Notes: generated by a model from the letters alone, not told the origin. A stretch of 64,000 nucleotides of DNA from Carettochelys insculpta (GCF_033958435.1 NC_134161.1:10106001-10170000); one strand, 5' to 3'. Positions 24,380 to 35,929 are shown, counted from the stretch's first letter. Program-made: numbers and translations.

Positions 24380-26440
24380 ATGAGGCATTCTGGCCTTGCT
24401 TCCTGTGATAGCAAAGAGGCTACAGGGGCATTTAAAGGTCACACATGTACACCAGTCCACCACTGTGAAAAACTTGTGGTGGACTGAGAAGGTGCAAGAA
24501 CTCCAGCATCTCTCAGACATCTACAATACAAGAGGTTTCTTCAATGTTACCAAAATTCTTTATGGATTGAGAAACCATGGAATGAATCCCCTGAGATCAA
24601 AGGATGATACCCAACTATTGAAAGACAACTAAGCCATGACTTTGTGCTGGAGGAAGCACTGTAATGAGCTCTTGAACCACCCCTCCACCATAGCCCTAGA
24701 ATCCCTTGAACAAATCTCTCAGCAACTGCCAAGAGACAATCTTGCAACACGTCCTTTCCTGAGTGAAGTCCAAGCTGCCATCAAAGTAACGAAGTGCAAC
24801 AAGGCAACCAGTCTAGATGGAATCCTCACCAGTCTTCAGAGAAGTCAGGACAGAGCTCCACAAACAACTGCACCTCCTGATTCTCAAGATCTGGGATAGG
24901 GAGAAGATGTTGAGAGATTTCAGAAACACGCTGATCATCAGCCTCCTCAAGAAGGGTGACAAGTTGGACTGTTGAAACTATCATGGGATCTCCCTCCTGG
25001 CAATGGCAGGGAAAATCTTAGCTCAGATCCTTGCAAAACAACTCCTGCCACTCTCAGAAGAAATTCTCCCAGTGTGGCTTCTGACCATTCTGAGGAATGG
25101 CAGACATAATCTTCACCATCCAGCAACTGTAAGAAAAATGTAATGAATGAAACCAAGCCTTATACCTACCTGAGTTTCATCGAGCTGAGCACAGTATTTT
25201 ATTCAGTTATAGCACTTTGTGGACATCCTCACAAAGATCAGCTGCCCCAAAAAATTCATTAGTATATTGAGGCTGCTTCATGAGAATATGACTGCCACAG
25301 TATTGAGCAACAGCAGACCCCAAAGTGACCCCTTGGAGGTCAAAGCAGGAGTCAAACAAGGCTGCATTATTGCACCATCAATGTTCTGCATCTTCATCAT
25401 CATGACCCTTCACCTCCTTGATGGCAAACTTCCAGATAGTGTAAAGATTGTCTTCGAATGAAAGGGAAGCTTTTCAATCTCAGGAGACTGAAGACTAAAA
25501 GCAAGACTTCCATGACCTCGATCATGGAGCTCCAGCACACAGATGACAACGTGGTTGCTTCTGTTTTGCCTACAGCCCTTCAGACCATCTTAAGTGCCTT
25601 CACTGAAGCATATAAAAATATCAGCCTCCTGCTGAACATCAAAAAGATGAAGGTGTTACAATCTCATGTACCTTCTATTGAAGTCAGCGGAAGTCATCCT
25701 TCAACTACAGTCGACACTGACATGGAAATCCATCCTCGTCAGAGCCTGCAAGTTCTGCTTTCACCCACCTGAAACAAAGGGTCTTCAAGAACTGGGACAT
25801 CTATCCCAAGTCAAAGCTCCTTGTATACCACGCAGTGGTTGTTCCAGCACTAAAGCACACATGTGAAACCTGGGCAACATTCAAGTGTCATTTGAAGGCA
25901 CTTGAACAACATCATCAATGCTGCCTCAGGATAATCCTAAATATCTCTTGGGAGGATAAGAACAAGAACACAAGCATCCTAGAAGAGTCGAACATGACCA
26001 GCATCAACAACTTTGTTGTACTAGTCATGTGGTTATGGTGTCTGATCTGCATGTAGCAAAACAGGTTCTGTCTTCTTAGCTGGAGGAAGAAAAACAGAAG
26101 CAATATAAGGACATGCTGAAGGCATGCATTAAAAAGTGCAGCATCCGTGTCAACACTTGGGAGAACCTTGCCCAAGACTGTCGCCAGTGGAGAATGGTAA
26201 TTTGTGAGGAGGTGGCACAATTTGAGAAGTCCCACCATGCTCCAGATGAGGAGAGGTGGAGAAGATGAAAAGAGCATCAAAAACTATCCTACACCCCTCC
26301 CACAGCTACCAACACCTGCCCCTTCTGTGATAAGATCTGCAGCACCAGAATTGGGCCGATCAGTTATCAACGCACTCACAAACACGAGAGTGACATGAAG
26401 ATGTCCCAATCATTATTGAGTGACTGACAAGAAGAAGAAG
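24380..26440 (+). pseudogene. non-LTR retrotransposon (LINE) with reverse transcriptase and C-terminal zinc finger, decayed
   Basis: Piecewise translation gives the order of a LINE ORF2. A linker (FFNVTKILYGLRNHGMNP, about 24540-24590) is followed by the RT entry (EVQAAIKVTKCNKATSLDGI, about 24765-24825) and the thumb-side block NGVKQGC, here EVKAGVKQGCIIAPSMF (about 25340-25390). Then come GKLFNLRRLKTKSKT, a damaged FADD box read as QHTDDNVVA (about 25533-25560), and AVVVPALKHTCETWA (about 25829-25875). The last coding block is TCPFCDKICSTRIGPISYQR (about 26307-26368), a C2H2-type finger followed by TH. The 3' end is GAAGAAGAAGAA (26431-26442). At least six frameshifts or stops interrupt it. 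It belongs to a LINE group widespread in metazoans, different from the RTE at 8250; I do not assign the clade. Confidence 0.82.
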
Positions 26441-26518
26441 AATGAACAAGGTAGAACAATTTTTCATTGGCCAAACGATGGAGAAGATGGCTTAATAGTT
26501 TTTGCCCTCTAATTTCCA

Positions 26519-26603
26519 TGTGTGTGTGTGTACACATATTAGAGGAGAAAATATCAATTTACTCCATCATTTTGCCAGTCCAACACACACACACACACAC
26601 ACA
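26519..26603 (+). repeat. TG-rich and (CA)n simple repeats
   Basis: A short GT run lies at 26519-26532 and an uninterrupted (CA)n run at about 26583-26603. Confidence 0.9.
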
Positions 26604-27278
26604 CCCTGCACACTTGGGGGTGATGTTCTTAAACACGTAATAGGCAATCTCTCTCTGTGTACATATTCCTATCATCTTTACAAGATACTGATGTCTTATT
26701 TAAAGCTTGTGCTATGCCTCCCACATTCTGTACTGCACAAAATGTGTCATGGAACAACTGTGATTAAAGCAGCACACACGTATCTCTGAGCTGGTGTTCA
26801 ACTGCATATTCAGTCTAATTGCCTCTGCATACAAGCATTTTGCATCCCAAAGAATATATCCATATGATATACCTTGAATTTAGAGTTCAGATCCAGCAAA
26901 TATTGAACTAATAAACAATTTTATATCTGAAATCATCTGTAAATGCCAGTGCTTGAAGACTCAGTTCTGTAATCAGCACATTGCTGAGGAGATTTCACAA
27001 AACAGTAACAGGGTATAGAAATGTGAGTAAAAATTCCAGCTGCAGCAATGCCAAGCAATCACACTGCTTTGCTAGGGACTGAAACTGAAAGAGAATAAAA
27101 CATGATTTGTTTGTGATTCCATGGGAGCAGGAGGAGGAGCTGCTCACTGGCAGCTAGACTCTGATCTCCCTTACATCTTTGTAAACCTAGAATAACTGAC
27201 ATCCGTGAAGATATGCCAGAGTTTCAACAGGCATAGGTGACAGCAGAATCTGTCCCTGAGTCTACTGCAGCATTTGAC
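26604..27278. other. non-coding DNA, nothing recognised
   Basis: No supported feature. Confidence 0.45.
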
Positions 27279-27279
27279 T

Positions 27280-27731
27280 AGGGTGACCACACTGCCCTAT
27301 GGCAAATATGGGACACCGGCCTCTGGGGGTGGGGGTCTGCCATTCCATGTCAGGGCTCCTCAGAGATGGGGGCAGCTGCCCCAAAGTGAGGCACCAGGGA
27401 TGAAGGTGCCACAGCCTCCTGATGAGTGAGAGTAGAGGATAGGGGCTCCATGACCTCCCAGTCGGCGGGCACCAAGGAATTGAGAGGCCACCCCCTGGCA
27501 GAGCTCACTGGCAGTGGGGGCTGCCTCCATGGGGTGCCAGAGAATGGGGCAGCTCCCAGCAGAGTCGCTCCCTGGCAGCAGGAGCTGCTGCTGCAAGACG
27601 TCAGGTGCCAGTGAACAGGGGCCATGCAAAATATGGGACAATTTGCCAATTTTCTCAAAAAAGTCAGGATGTCTGTGAGACAGTCTAAATAAAGGACTGT
27701 CCCAGTAAGAATGGGATGAATGATGACCCTA
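27280..27731. mobile_element. MITE with AGGGTGACC termini, G+C-rich interior
   Basis: The left end is AGGGTGACCACACTGCCC and the right end GGGATGAATGATGACCCT. Internal marks typical of this family are present: AAATATGGGACA on both sides and AAAGGACTGTCCCAGTAAGA. Shorter relatives lie at 52281 and 59337. The middle (about 27310-27620) is G+C rich and carries overlapping open frames in both orientations that I judge non-genic. I cannot establish the target duplication. Confidence 0.65.
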
Positions 27732-27837
27732 CATTTTACTGATCTGTGGGGATAAAAGAAAAGAACTCTCTGACAGGGTCTATCATTATTGTATATTCAG
27801 TGATTTGATGTCTCATTATCTATTATTTGCTAACCGC

Positions 27838-27960
27838 CATTTTGTCCTTATATTGTGGTAGTGCTCAGCACTGGGATCTCATTCTGCTAAGGACTGTACA
27901 AACAAGAAGTAGACAAAGTTCCTGCCCAAAAAAATTACAACCTAAGACCCTCATCCTGCC
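27838..27960 (+). repeat. ancient interspersed repeat fragment
   Basis: GTGGTAGTGCTCAGCACTGG, then CTGCTAAGGACTGTACAAAC and AGTTCCTGCCC match a pattern I know as a common old repeat in amniote genomes. Class not assigned. Confidence 0.5.
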
Positions 27961-28060
27961 ATGAACTGCATGTGGGCAAATTTCCATAGGAAGTCACTTG
28001 CTAAATCGGGATCTAAGCAGGTTAGGAACTTATGTTAGAAAATCAAATGTGCACTTTTTT

Positions 28061-28074
28061 AGATTAGATAGATG

Positions 28075-28113
<39 letters not shown>
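28061..28113 (+). repeat. (GATA)n microsatellite
   Basis: About twelve tandem GATA units with an imperfect start (GATTAGATAGATG). Confidence 0.97.
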
Positions 28114-29514
28114 GACTTTCCACAACTGCCCCTCAGCATAGCTAATTAAATGTCATTTCATTTCTATCACATATCACTGTGGAAATGGATCTGGAAGGAT
28201 GGGAAATAAATGTTGGGAGGGAGCCTTGCAAATGCGTTCAGGGAGACTACTCTCTGCACCAGTAATGGCACAGAAGCTGAGGATGTTTGTGAGAAAAGAG
28301 GACAGGTTGGCATGATCCAAGGGGGAAGAGGGGAAATGACAGATTAGTGCAGGTAAGTAGAGGAAGTAGGACTGTATAAAAAGCTTTGGAGGTTTGGACA
28401 AGAAGCTTGTGACTGAGGAAGTCGGAGTGGGAGCAATGGGGACTGAAGGATGGGAGTGATGTGTTCAGATGAGCAGCTGTGTTTTTCATCATTGAAAAGT
28501 ATTACCCTGGGTGTCAGGAAGCTGGGAGGAGAATAGTTTGCAGAAACCAAGGTGGGAGCTGGTGAGGGCCTCAGTGAAGGTTTTGGCTGAGTGGACAGAG
28601 AGAAAAGGTGTTGGAAGTATTTATCATATGAGAGGTGGTAAGGTCTGATCGCATCCTGATAGTTGACAAAGAGAAAGGATCTGAGACAAACATGATTCCT
28701 AGGATATGGAGCTGATCAACAGGAAGGATGCAGGTTTTGTCAGGAATGACAGAGAAAAGGAGAGGTAAAAAGAACTTGGAGAAAAGATCAAGAGATCAGT
28801 CCTGGGCATGCTAAGTGTAAACTGATAGCAAGTGCCTATTGATTACTCCTTCATGTTTCACTTTAGGACACTAAATGAGCTGCACATCTTTGTCTCCTGT
28901 TCAGGCATAATAGAGAGCATTACATCCTTGAAGGTCAAAATGATCAAGTCACGGTATCCACAGATGTCCATCGAATAGCTCATCTAACCCCCTTAGTTGA
29001 ACTGAAAGCGTGTGTCTAATGTCTCAATAGCTCATTCATACCCAGTCACAACTATTTCAGAAGTCGCATTAAGCTAGAGACAGCAATGAGGTAAAATTAG
29101 CAAGAAATACAAAACGTAAACGTTTTGTGATGTGTATGAATCCTACACCATTTTTATTCTCTTTGAATATTTTTTCTAAAAAAGACACTCCATTAGCTTT
29201 TATTGTTACTTGTTCCTCACAAAAATGTTAACTCTCTGCTTTTTATTTTATCTGAAATGTCCAATTAACCCCCTTCTTTTTGCTGCATAGTTCTTTATCA
29301 CATGTCCTGAAGATATAACATTTCTAATGAAAGACAGACCACTTTCTAGCAAATTGTCAGACTGAAACTGCTAAATAAAAGAAGAGATTCTTCTCCTTCA
29401 TAGTCTGGCTGTTCTTCCAACGCTTGAAAGCAGAAGCAGGAAAAGAAGAGAGTTTTCAGTGCACTAAACTATTCTGTTATGTATTTTAGGAAAGTGGTGT
29501 TCCAGATAAAACAC
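28114..29514. other. non-coding DNA, nothing recognised
   Basis: A purine-rich stretch (28180-28760) gives several overlapping minus-strand frames with low-complexity Leu/Ser/Pro composition. No domain is seen, so no gene is called. Confidence 0.45.
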
Positions 29515-29517
29515 TAT

Positions 29518-29950
29518 GGCCATTTTTACACAGGTCACTTCCTTCGGAAGTGGCATGCAAATACATGGAACGAAAGATGCTAATGAGGCGTGGATGCAAA
29601 TTCCTCACACCTCATTAGCATAACATCACATGATTTGGAGTCCAAAAGACCATTCTTCCAGACTCCAAAATGCCATGTAGAAGCACGGCCCTGGGGGGAT
29701 GTGCTTTTTGCCCCTTCTTCCCAAAAATTTTTGGGAAGAAGGGGCCTCTGGAAGGAGGACTTCCTTCCGGAAACCAGGGCCGCACGTTTACATGGCATTT
29801 TGGAGTCCGGAAGAACGGTCTTTTGGACTCCAAATCACGTGATGTTATGCTAATGAGGCTCAGGGAATTTCCATCCGCTCCTCATTAGCATCTTTTGCTC
29901 CGTGTATTAGAATGCCACTTCCGAAGGAAGTGGTCTGTGTAGAAATGGCC
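29518..29950. mobile_element. palindromic MITE, TSD TAT
   Basis: Nearly the whole 433 bp folds on itself. The left arm starts GGCCATTTTTACACAGGTCA and the inverted right arm GGCCATTTCTACACAGACCA. The arms share AAGATGCTAATGAGG and CATTTTGGAGTC blocks. TAT flanks both sides (29515-29517 and 29951-29953). Four similar open frames, two per strand, are produced by the symmetry (all contain RPFFxTPKCHV-like text) and are not genes. Confidence 0.88.
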
Positions 29951-29953
29951 TAT

Positions 29954-30359
29954 GGGTGCATCTACACTTGCATTCCTCTTTCAAAAGAGGTATGCAAATG
30001 AGGTAAATCGAAAATGCAAATGAGGTATAAATTTGCACATTTGGAACCTCATTTGCATATTCTGATTTCAAAAGAGCTTCTTTCGAAAGAAGAAAGCCAG
30101 TGTAGATGCTGCTCTTTTGAAAGTAAACTCCATCTTTGAATGAATCCTTCTTCACATTAAATAAAGGGAAGAAGGATGCTTTCAAAGATGGGTTTATTTT
30201 CGAAAGAGCAGCGTCTACACTGGCTTTCTTATTTCGAAAGAAGCTCTTTTGAAATTAGAATATGCAAACAAGGTATCAAATATGTAAATATATACCTCAT
30301 TTGCATTTACCTCAATTGCATATCTCTTTCGAAAGAGGGATGCAAGTGTAGACACACCC
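29954..30359. mobile_element. palindromic MITE of a second family, directly abutting, TSD TAT
   Basis: The ends are GGGTGCATCTACACTTGCAT and, inverted, GGGTGTGTCTACACTTGCAT. The arms carry CTTTCGAAAGA-type hairpins and CCAGTGTAGATGCTGCTC / inverse blocks. It is flanked by TAT (29951-29953 and 30360-30362), sharing the left TAT with the preceding MITE. Subterminal TTTTGAAAGAGC motifs recur in the decayed Harbinger element at 45694. Confidence 0.88.
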
Positions 30360-30362
30360 TAT

Positions 30363-30876
30363 GACAAGGATTCAATAGGCAGGGAACACCTCTATGAACA
30401 GAACACCAGAAAACATCAGCCCAGTTCTCTTCATCCAGTTACTCAGACAGGATACAAAATATAAATGGGGGCAGCATAAAGTTAAATGTTTGACAGTAAT
30501 TTTCCTTCTTATGTACATAATTTAAAATAGTTCTCTGTTCCTTCGGAGCATCAGAAAGGATATGCCATCTAAAGGACCAATTTTCCCTCAACAGTGACTA
30601 GGAAACAACCAAGAATGGAGCCCATCGTACTGTACAAATACAGAGTATGATAGACAGACCCAAACCAGAATATTTTATAATCTGAAAAGACAAGACAGAC
30701 CTAGATTAGGGGGAAGAGGAATAATACATTAGCAAAGTGCGCTTGTGAGCATGTTAGCTTGCAAGCAATCCTTTAAGGCATGATGCCTTTCCTGTGATGC
30801 TGGTGGAGTGAAACTGTTATGTGCCAACTCTTCTAAAAATACAGTTTAATCCACAAAAATCAGTGGAACAGCTCAC
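30363..30876. other. non-coding DNA, nothing recognised
   Basis: No supported feature. Confidence 0.45.
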
Positions 30877-30879
30877 AGA

Positions 30880-31315
30880 GGCTGTGTCTACACTAACCAA
30901 AAACTTCGAAATGGCCATGCAAATGGCCATTTTGAAGTTGACTAGTGAAGCACTGAAATACATATTCAGCACCTCATTAGCATGCAGGTGGCCGCGGCAC
31001 TTTGAAATTGAAGCGGTTCGCTGCGTCGCTGCTCGTCCAGACGGGGCTCCTTTTTGAAAGGACCCCGCCTACTTCGAAGTCCCTTTATTCCCATCTGCTC
31101 ATAGGAATAAGGGGACTTTGAAGTAGCCGGGGTCCTTTTGAAAAGGAGCCCCGTCTGGATGAGCCACGCAGCGGCGATTCGCGTCAATTTCGAAGTGCCA
31201 CGGCCGCCCTCATGCTAAAGAGGCGCTGAATATGTATTTCAGCGCTTCATTAGTAAACTTCGAAATGGCCATTTGCATGGCCATTTCAAAGTTTGGGGCT
31301 AGTGTAGACACAGCC
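30880..31315. mobile_element. palindromic MITE (AACTTCGAAATGGCC family), TSD AGA
   Basis: Both ends read GGCTGTGTCTACACTA inward. AGA lies directly outside (30877-30879 and 31316-31318). Each arm contains AACTTCGAAATGGCC, CATGCAAATGGCCATTT, TTCAGCGCTTCATTAG-type and CAAAAGGAGCCCCGTC-type blocks. The symmetry axis is near 31089-31100. This is the simplest complete copy of the family found in rearranged form at 34434, 37949 and 56331. Confidence 0.92.
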
Positions 31316-31318
31316 AGA

Positions 31319-33711
31319 GTCAGGTACTACTCTGCACGAATACAGAGGTGTGTGAGTCAGGGGTGTGTGAATTTGACTCTAAAATATAGTTGCTTAGCCT
31401 GAGAAGTTACATACTGCAGGAAGCCTTCCTACCCTAATGAGGGATGACCTGAATGGGACATAGTGGACTATTTTCTTTCAAGCTACAATAATGTCATGCT
31501 GAACAGTGATTGTTAGCAGATTTTTTCTCAGTTTTTCTTGCTATCATTTTCAGTACCGTTTTTAATTTTTTTCCATTTACTAATAACTCAGTTTTCACTG
31601 AGAACATGCGATTTTTTAGTAAACCCAAAAAACCCTCAAGCTTAAATACATTTCAGTGAAAAATATCAAGGAGAATTTCAGAACTGTTTTGAAAATGTTG
31701 ACAAGCTTTCACCAAAAGTTTCATTTTTTGAAGAAAGGTCATTTTTCTATGGATAAAATAGTTAGTGAAAAAAATTTCACTTACCCTTAATACAGACCCA
31801 GCAGGCATTCTATCCGCAACCCAAAGCTCAAGTTTGTTCAGAACTAGCCCAATTATAGGACAAAAGATAAATAACTAAGCTTATAACTGATCCTCAATTG
31901 ACTCTCTCAAGTTGTTTAGAACAGGATTATCATTGGGTACACTCTGGGAATATGGATCTTGTTCTTGATTAGAATTTTTCCAAACTCTGGGAAGTTCATC
32001 CCTAGATTTTTTATTCTGGCCCTTCTCTGCTGAAGACAGATGGAAATTAGAGACACAGTTACCTTTGGCAAAGACTCTCAACACAGATGGACACATGGTC
32101 ACTGATATCAAATCACTTCAAGGCAGATGGGCACACAGCTGATACTGCCCTTTTCGCTCATTCTGTATTCTGAGCCATGAAGCGTGGATGTGGGCAATAA
32201 AGAGAACACAACTGGTCCTTTCTTTCTGGCCCTGGACAATTCAGAAATTCAGAGGGAAAAGTATGTCTTGCTCGCATCAGAGGTGTCAATTGGAAATAAA
32301 TGTTTGCACAAAATTACAATGATTTGTGGCTGATAGATATTTAGTGTCTGCCATATCCTAAAATACTTATTTGAACTACTTTTTGTGCTTAAAAATATCA
32401 ACATTACAGTGAGATTAAAAAGCATGTTCTGTTCTTGTTACAATTGTTATTTCCTATAAAACATAAATCAGTTAAAAGTTATGGCACCAGAGTGCAGTTA
32501 TATTCTTTAAAGTAATTTATGTCTTATAGTTTCTCATTCAGCTTGAGACAATGATTTTAGGAGTACATTCATTTAACACTGGCGTTGCTGCTTCACCTAA
32601 TGCCTTTTTTTGCTGTTGATGGTGTATGTGTGTTTTACTTACACAGTAATTGAGGATAAACATTAGGCAGAAAACTGCACTGAGAGGAGAAAATAGACTA
32701 AGAATGTGGCAAGATGAAGATAGCTGACAGCAATGGGTGGGGTGATTCATTGCTGCACATTTTGGAAAAAAAAGAAGAAGTTATGCCCAAATTCCTGCAA
32801 AACAGCCCAAAATGGAGGGCAGGAAATGGTATTACCTTCACGTTTTTGTATGAGTTTGCAGTGAGCAGAAGAAAGTTCTTGAAGGGAAGGGTTCTGGATT
32901 AGCATTTGCGAAATCTGCCCCAATTCCTAACTTTACCACTATTTGTTTGTGTGATCCTGGGCAAGCCACTTCTGTCCAGATGTTCACGTTTGTTAGACCC
33001 CTACAATAGGAGTGGCAGACTTTCAAAAGACCTCAGCATCAAGCCTGCTGGCACTACTGAGCTCTTGTGACCATAGGTGTCAAAGTAGGAGCTGAGAGGC
33101 ATTGAGTAAATTTTGGACATCTAGACACTTTCTTCGTTGCCTCTCAAACATCTTTCTTCCTGCTTGAACAACGCTTCTTATCTCTCTCTGTGCCTTTTGT
33201 CCCCTCTTTGAAATTGAGATATTTCCTTTCTCCTACCACTTTAATGTCTCTTTATGATAAACTCGTTAGAGCAGGAGCTGTCACTTTTGATGTAGGGACT
33301 TGATATTAGTGAAGGTCCCTGGGGACTACTAAGACCGGAAGCAGGCCATCTAGGTATGGATTTCATGCATTGCATGCTCATGAAAGCCCTGAATGTGACT
33401 TTCTGGCTGTCTGTGGTCAAGGGATAATTCCATCCTGCCCCAACAAGCATGGAGAATATTTTAAAATGACATACTCCAAGCAGCCTGACCAGCGTGTACC
33501 ACGCATGCAAAGTCACATCACGTGACAAAGTGTCCTTTTGCTTACAAGTGTAGAATAGCATGACTAACTAAAAAAGCCATTCTGCACCACTGTGCAATAT
33601 AAAACTTTAAAGCAGCATTATTCTCACCAGCAGAAAGGTACAGATTGTGAGCTGAGGGTGGGCAGCACTTGTGTTCTCTTTCAGCTGACACACCTATAAT
33701 CTAAACTTCAT
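31319..33711. other. non-coding DNA with a MIR-like piece
   Basis: The stretch at about 32900-33010 (TGTGTGATCCTGGGCAAGCC) resembles MIR in reverse orientation. Nothing else is recognised. The 106-residue frame at 33241-33561 (minus) has no known domain. Confidence 0.45.
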
Positions 33712-33714
33712 TCA

Positions 33715-34154
33715 AGCTGTGTCTACACTACAAAATTTTGTCAACAGAAGATGCTTTCTGTCTATAAAACTAGGAAATGTCCACACTACATATGCATTCT
33801 GTCTAGAATCCATCAACAGAACGCAACCTTTTCCCCAGCCGATTATATCTTGAAAGTTTGAGTCACAATACCTCTGTAGACAGATCCTGTTGACAGAAAA
33901 ATAGTGTAGATGCTCCAGGGGGCCCTCTGTTGACAGACAGAGCTTCCAGTTCACCCAGCAGCCCTGTTTGCAGAGCTTCCAGTTGACTCTTCTATTGACA
34001 GAGGGCTGAGAAGTCTGGTCACTCTGTGCTGACAGAGGCCGTCAACAGGAGGAGACCCTGTTAGGTGTGGACATGTTCTGTAGACAGAGGCTCTGTCAGG
34101 AAATATCTGTCGATAATGACTTCTTTTGACAGAACTCTGTAGTGTAGACTAGCT
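33715..34154. mobile_element. MITE of the GTCAACAGAA family, TSD TCA
   Basis: The ends are AGCTGTGTCTACACTACAAA and, inverted, AGCTAGTCTACACTACAGAG. TCA flanks both sides (33712-33714 and 34155-34157). Subterminal GTCAACAGAA / TTCTGTAGAC / TGTTGACAGA motifs recur in both orientations, and two internal GTCCACACTACA-like sites resemble the ends. This is another 3-bp-duplication family with GTCTACAC ends. Confidence 0.85.
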
Positions 34155-34675
34155 TCAGAGTAAACATAGTGATTTTCTGTGATAAGGTAGTGGGAGAGAA
34201 AGATGCTGAGTGGAATTCTCCCTCAAAGTACAGCTTGGTCAAAGCTTGTTAATCTTGTACTCTGTGTATCATCATGTCCACACTTCTCTAGTAAGACCAA
34301 ATCTTACAGGCCGGTCTGGAGCCACAACTGACCTCTTGGTTCCTGGAAAAGCATTTCCTTGTTTAATTTGAATAGAAACTAATTCATTTCCAGGCCATCC
34401 GGGAGTGAGTGGGGTTGATCACCAGCACCCACTGGCTGTGTCTACACGTGCCCCAAACTTCGAAATGGCCATGCAAATGGCCATTTCGAAGTTTACTAAT
34501 GAAGCGCTGAAATGCATATTCAGCGCTTCATTAGCATGCGGGCGGCAGCCGCGCTTCGAAATTGATGCTCCTTGCCGCCGCGCGGCGCGTCCAGACGGGG
34601 CTCCTTTTCGAAAGGACGCCGCCTACTTCGAAGTCCCCTTATTCCCATGAGCTCATGGGCTCATTGGGGCCCTAA

Positions 34676-34941
34676 GGCTGTGTCTACACGTGCCCCAAAC
34701 TTCGAAATGGCCATGCAAATGGGAATAAGGGAATAAGGGGACTTCGAAGTAGGTGGCGTGCTTTCGAAAAGGAGCCCCGTCTGGACGCGCCGCGCGGCGG
34801 CAAGGCTCGTCAATTTCGAAGCGCCGCTGCCGCCCGCATGCTAATGAAGCGCTGAATATGCATTTCAGCGCTTCATTAGTAAACTTCGAAATGGCCATTT
34901 GCATGGCCATTTCGAAGTTTGGGGCACGTGTAGACGTAGCC
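34676..34941. mobile_element. nested MITE copy of the same family with a deleted left arm, TSD TAA
   Basis: It begins GGCTGTGTCTACACGTGCCC and ends, inverted, GGCTACGTCTACACGTGCCC. TAA flanks both ends (34673-34675 and 34942-34944). The left arm stops after ATGGCCATGCAAAT and jumps to GGGAATAAGGGAATAAGGGG at the axis, so about 150 bp of one arm is missing while the right arm is complete. Confidence 0.88.
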
Positions 34942-34945
34942 TAAA

Positions 34946-34970
34946 TGTGTTTGCACAAACTGACTACCCC
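34946..34970 (-). repeat. inverted copy of host flank at the MITE centre
   Basis: These 25 bases are the exact reverse complement of 35207-35231, just outside the right end of the host MITE. The adjoining bases 34663-34675 plus 34945-34947 (ATTGGGGCCCTAA then ATG) are the exact reverse complement of 35368-35383. The intervening flank of about 136 bp is absent from the copy. Confidence 0.9.
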
Positions 34971-35205
34971 TATGAGCTCATGGGCTCATGGGAATAAGGG
35001 GACTTCGAAGTAGGCGGCGTCCTTTCGAAAAGGAGCCCCGTCTGGACGCGCCGCGCGGCGGCAAGGAGCGTCAATTTCGAAGCGCGGCTGCCGCCCGCAT
35101 GCTAATGAAGCGCTGAATATGCATTTCAGCGCTTCATTAGTAAACTTCGAAATGGCCATTTGCATGGCCATTTCGAAGTTTGGGGCACGTGTAGACACAG
35201 CCACT

Positions 35206-35925
35206 GGGGGTAGTCAGTTTGTGCAAACACAGAATTATACTGATTCAACCATACAGGGTGGGAGGTGTCAGATCCAGGGATGGCCAAGAGGGGATCCAAA
35301 ATGTCAGTAGTTCAAAGGTTTTTGAAAAGCAAATGCTTGAGGAACAAAACAAGTTGTGCAAAATGTTCATTTAGGGCCCCAATTTAGCAAAGCATTAAAG
35401 TGCATTCTTAAAGTGAAACACATTTGTAGTGTCTTCCTGGATTGGGATTTTAAGGCCTAATCCAGCGTGGCACTGACCAACCCCTTGTCCTATGGCGACT
35501 CAGCATCTGTCAGAACTGTTCTGTGCCTGCTAGGACTGAACTTTTACACTACTGTGCTGTTCAGCTGCTCAACAAGTAGTTTAAATGAATCATTGTCATG
35601 AAAAAATAATTATTAGGTCACCTGCTCTACCCCCCACCCCACTTCCAATGCAGAACTGCCCCTACAGCAAGTTCTCTAGTATTGTGTCTAGTTTATTTTA
35701 CTGAAATAAACCAAGTGGTGAAGCTTAACACATCTCACCATTAGGATATTTTTGTGACATTGTTATTCACATGCTAAATTACATCCTATTGTTGTTTTAG
35801 CCCACTGGCAGGCAGCATGGCCTAGTGGGAGTCTGGAGAGCATACTCCTTGTGGGAGGGTGGGCTATGGTTTCCAGAAGTCTGGTTTTTGACCATGATGC
35901 TGAGTCAAAAAGGGAGATTGGTTGC
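35206..35925. other. non-coding DNA; source of the inverted flank copy
   Basis: The first 180 bp are the template of the inverted segment inside the MITE to the left. The rest shows no feature. Confidence 0.5.
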
Positions 35926-35929
35926 AACT

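Larger units (their letters stand above)
34434..35202. mobile_element. palindromic MITE (AACTTCGAAATGGCC family), rearranged at its centre, TSD ACT
   Basis: The left arm (34434-34660) and right arm (about 34971-35202) are a normal pair: both ends read GGCTGTGTCTACACGTGCCC inward, and ACT flanks both sides (34431-34433 and 35203-35205). The centre is abnormal. Between the arms lies a 45-bp-class segment matching the host DNA to the right of the element in inverted orientation, and a second MITE copy (34676-34941) sits inside that segment. CpG sites are well kept, suggesting recent activity. Confidence 0.9.

Noticed and set aside
28061..28113. Tandem array as a possible CRISPR-like or satellite array
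   Set aside because: It is a plain GATA microsatellite without spacers.
29580..29888. Four overlapping frames with CKRAAL/RPFF text on both strands
   Set aside because: They are symmetry products of the palindromic MITE at 29518-29950.
33241..33561. 106-codon minus-strand frame as a small gene
   Set aside because: No domain, no good start context and no repeat of the frame elsewhere. Length is within chance for this sequence.
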